Source of the DNA: an uncultured Eggerthella sp.
GTDB lineage: Bacteria; Actinomycetota; Coriobacteriia; Coriobacteriales; Eggerthellaceae
Reading direction: 5' to 3'
NCBI GenBank assembly: GCA_900546175.1
Contig: URBX01000002.1
Location: 1-64,000, forward strand
DNA length: 64,000 nucleotides
Part shown: in pieces, positions 62,427-64,000 of the stretch
Position numbering within the stretch: position 1 is the first letter of the stretch
How the letters are laid out: every line of letters starts with the position of its first letter
Program-made: the position numbers and the translations under genes
The notes under the pieces: model-generated
What the model was told of the DNA's origin: nothing
The model's input: only the letters and a program-made list of their open reading frames with translations
Database searches by the model: none

Positions 62427-62510
62427 GCCGGAGTGGCGGAACGGCAGACGCGGCGGTCTCAAAAACCGTTGTCGAGAGACGTGCGGGTTCAAATCCCGCC
62501 TCCGGCACCA
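62427..62510 (+). tRNA. tRNA-Leu (anticodon CAA)
   Basis: 84-base class II tRNA: acceptor GCCGGAG pairs with CTCCGGC, CCA is encoded, anticodon stem GCGGT/ACCGT holds loop CTCAAAA (anticodon CAA), a long variable arm follows, and the T arm has GGTTCAAATCC. Confidence 0.96.
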
Positions 62511-62521
62511 GTTGCTACTCA

Positions 62522-62548
62522 AAAGAGCTGATTATCAGCTCTTTTTTT
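62522..62548 (+). terminator. Terminator of tRNA-Leu
   Basis: 10-bp stem (62522-62531 with 62535-62544), 3-base loop, T run. Confidence 0.9.
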
Positions 62549-62561
62549 ATGCAAAAATGTA

Positions 62562-62601
62562 GGCTATTTGGAGAGCCATAGGAACAAATACGGATATGAG
62601 A
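62562..62601 (+). repeat. Hairpin-plus-tail repeat, copy 1
   Basis: A short stem GGCT/AGCC (62562-62565, 62574-62577) followed by a conserved tail of the form ATAGGAACAAAT(A/G)(C/T)GGATA (62578 on). Same arrangement as copy 2 although the stem sequence differs. Confidence 0.5.
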
Positions 62602-62688
62602 AGGCCTAATAAACGCAGATAAGGGGTCCTTTTCATTTTTGCGAAGAATATAAACGAATGACGACCCTTAAAACTTAGCTTTAAGGGT

Positions 62689-63165
62689 CTATCCGCTAAA
62701 AACCCCAAAGTATACCCCACAAAAACTTACACACAATACAGGAGCAAGAGGAAACGATCGCTCCTTTCTTACGGTGTACACTAAAGCCCACAAACACGAA
62801 CCCAAACCAACAAGACAGAGAAAATTAATAAGAGAAAAAAGCGGGAGCGCAAATGCGAACAAGGACAATAGCTTCACGTCACCCATTCCCAGCACGCATT
62901 TTCCCGAAATCATGCTTCCTACTATCGATACCGCACTACCAACCCCAAAGCACACAAGAAGTTGAATTGTTCCTTGCTGCCAAGAAAAAGCATTGTCCTC
63001 GCAAAACAATACGACAGCGAGCATAAGAGCAACAGCCAGTAAGTTTTTGTTGGGAATAATGCGCTTTTGCATATCAATCCAGGAAATATGAAACAATTCC
63101 CCCACCAACAATACCTTCAATATCCCCACTAAAAATTTAACTATAGTTAATTCTGATGCTGTCAT
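62689..63165 (-). CDS. Prepilin peptidase, A24 family (TadV/CpaA-like short form)
   Basis: 158 residues, about six membrane segments. The two catalytic aspartates are in ISWIDMQKRIIPN (about 31) and GMGDVKLL (about 95), the second being the GxGD motif. There is no N-terminal methylase/zinc domain, so it is the short peptidase form used for Tad or Com-type pilins. It would cleave and process prepilins at the inner face of the membrane. No pilin or pilus genes lie next to it. Its start (63165) is 130 bases from repeat copy 2 and its stop 90 bases from copy 1. Confidence 0.85.
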   Translation of the reverse strand: MTASELTIVKFLVGILKVLLVGELFHISWIDMQKRIIPNKNLLAVALMLAVVLFCEDNAFSWQQGTIQLLVCFGVGSAVSIVGSMISGKCVLGMGDVKLLSLFAFALPLFSLINFLCLVGLGSCLWALVYTVRKERSFPLAPVLCVSFCGVYFGVFSG

Positions 63166-63279
63166 TACTTTCTTACCCCATGAAGAGTTTCTTGCTTTTG
63201 CTCTATAGAGAGCTCTTTTGATACTCTGACAAAAAGCCCTTAACTCGAACTGAAAAACAACTCAAACCATTCTTATTTG

Positions 63280-63323
63280 CCAGGTAAGCAGCCTGGTTAT
63301 AGGAACAAATGTGGATACGAAAG
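63280..63323 (+). repeat. Hairpin-plus-tail repeat, copy 2
   Basis: Stem CCAGG/CCTGG (63280-63284, 63292-63296) followed by the tail TTATAGGAACAAATGTGGATA and CGAAAG (to 63323). Tail matches copy 1 at most positions. Confidence 0.5.
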
Positions 63324-63333
63324 CGTTACTGAT

Positions 63334-63378
63334 GGTTATAGAAACTAAGGGTTATAGAAACTAACGTGGATATGAAAG
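63334..63378 (+). repeat. Hairpin-plus-tail repeat, half copy and copy 3
   Basis: GGTTATAGAAACTAA (63334-63348) is repeated directly at 63350, then continues as CGTGGATATGAAAG to 63378, aligning with the tails of copies 1 and 2. Confidence 0.5.
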
Positions 63379-63458
63379 TCCTATCCATTTTTATTAGCGA
63401 AGGGCCTGACATCCCAAACAAAGGTTATAGAGTTACAGGACAAACAAACCCACAAAAA

Positions 63459-63488
63459 AAGACGGGCTCGCAAACACGAACCCGTCTT
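63459..63488 (-). terminator. Terminator of the aldolase gene
   Basis: AAGACGGG (63459-63466) pairs with CCCGTCTT (63481-63488) with further TCG/CGA pairing inside; T run on the minus strand. Confidence 0.85.
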
Positions 63489-63529
63489 ATCAAATTGAAA
63501 AATGAAAGCTTCCAAGAAGCTCGACTTCT

Positions 63530-64000
63530 TTAGATAGTGAAGTCCTTTTCGCCATTGAAAACAGCAACCGCGTCTTCAACTTCATAATCTGCCAAAGTAA
63601 TAGCAGAAATAGCCTTTGTCAAACGAACTGCTTCATCCAAGGAACGCATATGAATGTTGCGACCCGTTGCATTGCCGCAAGCGCCACCAATATGAATCTG
63701 ATCATGGAGCTGAGACAAGAACTCAACAGGATCAGCCTTAGAACCACCAGCGCATACCAGACCGCAACGACCAGCAGCAGTAGAAGCAATAGCCAAGTTT
63801 TCAGCAGAAGTCTTACCGTCTGCTTCCTTTGGAGGGTTTACCTTTACGAAGTCTGCGCCCAAGCAAAGAGCAACACCTGCTGCACCAGCAATAAGGCTAG
63901 GAGCCTTTTCATCCTCAACTGCCTTACCGCGAGGATAAATCCACAAAACAACAATCAAGCCATTTGCGTGAGCCTCAGCAATAAGTTCGCCAGCTTCTGC
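63530..64000 (-). CDS. fbaB: Class I fructose-bisphosphate aldolase, DhnA type (3' part; truncated by window edge)
   Basis: 156 residues visible, continuing beyond the right edge (residues before 63958 read EAGELIAEAHANGL in frame). This is the C-terminal half of a DeoC/FbaB-type aldolase: VVLWIYPRGKAVEDE, the Schiff-base Lys in GADFVKVNPP, GLVCAGGSKADP and GGACGNATGRNIHMR are diagnostic. It splits fructose 1,6-bisphosphate in glycolysis. A terminator follows. Confidence 0.93.
   Translation of the reverse strand, partial: AEAGELIAEAHANGLIVVLWIYPRGKAVEDEKAPSLIAGAAGVALCLGADFVKVNPPKEADGKTSAENLAIASTAAGRCGLVCAGGSKADPVEFLSQLHDQIHIGGACGNATGRNIHMRSLDEAVRLTKAISAITLADYEVEDAVAVFNGEKDFTI

Larger units (their letters stand above)
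63166..63529. other. Repeat-containing intergenic region upstream of the prepilin peptidase gene
   Basis: 364 bases without a gene. It holds repeat copies 2 and 3, a half copy, a palindrome around GAGCTC near 63198-63214 and the terminator of the aldolase gene. Confidence 0.5.

Overview
The window is a gene-dense stretch of a low- to mid-GC actinobacterial chromosome, most likely class Coriobacteriia (an Atopobium/Lancefieldella/Fannyhessea-type organism). The 5' end of a 16S rRNA gene of actinobacterial type lies at the left edge. Other pointers are moderate AT-richness, fused TsaB-RimI-TsaD and FolP-FolK proteins, a small (4.5S-type) SRP RNA, and an anaerobic gene content: [FeFe] hydrogenase, HydG, and folate one-carbon enzymes. 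The genus is inferred, not shown.

Layout. 1-533: start of an rRNA operon on the minus strand with tandem promoters, and the terminator of the recR operon. 534-13300, all minus: recR-ybaB-dnaX, a DedA protein, SRP RNA, folC, an LCP protein, murA, aroD, tsf-rpsB, a NYN nuclease and rlmB. 13489-17293: tRNA-Gln, a paired SMR efflux system, a His/Cys-rich-loop metal permease, a TrmH-family methylase and an AEC transporter. 17749-22852, plus strand: an [FeFe] hydrogenase module (GltD/NuoF-type flavoprotein, HydA, HydG). 23138-25234: groESL under a perfect CIRCE operator. 25317-26815: a prophage scrap with a truncated MuF-like protein carrying a papain-fold toxin domain, a putative immunity gene, and a broken ORF. 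26818-38743: nadE, hypB-hypA-tatC-tatA, a small membrane protein, ubiE/menG, a t6A operon (tsaE plus a TsaB-RimI-TsaD fusion), folD-fchA-fhs and coaX. 38901-47422: a probable catabolic island with an acyl-CoA dehydrogenase, two family III CoA-transferases, a Zn-dependent alcohol dehydrogenase and an SDR, bracketed by two paralogous LysR regulators and carrying similar inverted repeats in two promoter regions. 47713-55630: bioY, birA, folP-folK, ftsH, hpt, maf, tilS. 55751-64000: a holin-like membrane protein, a TetR regulator, HAD hydrolase, aminotransferase, rnhA, aroE, a proline-rich membrane protein, a glycolipid-type glycosyltransferase, tRNA-Leu, a prepilin peptidase bracketed by an unexplained short repeat, and the 3' part of a class I fructose-bisphosphate aldolase gene.

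How it fits together. FolD, FchA and Fhs interconvert C1-tetrahydrofolates, and FolC and FolP-FolK make the cofactor. The hydrogenase flavoprotein probably exchanges electrons between NAD(P)H and HydA; HydG helps build the H-cluster. HypA/HypB are translationally coupled to Tat genes, hinting at an exported nickel enzyme encoded elsewhere. The most unusual items are the MuF-toxin/immunity remnant, the LysR-bracketed CoA-transferase island with its shared operator-like repeats, and the hairpin-plus-conserved-tail repeat around the prepilin peptidase gene.
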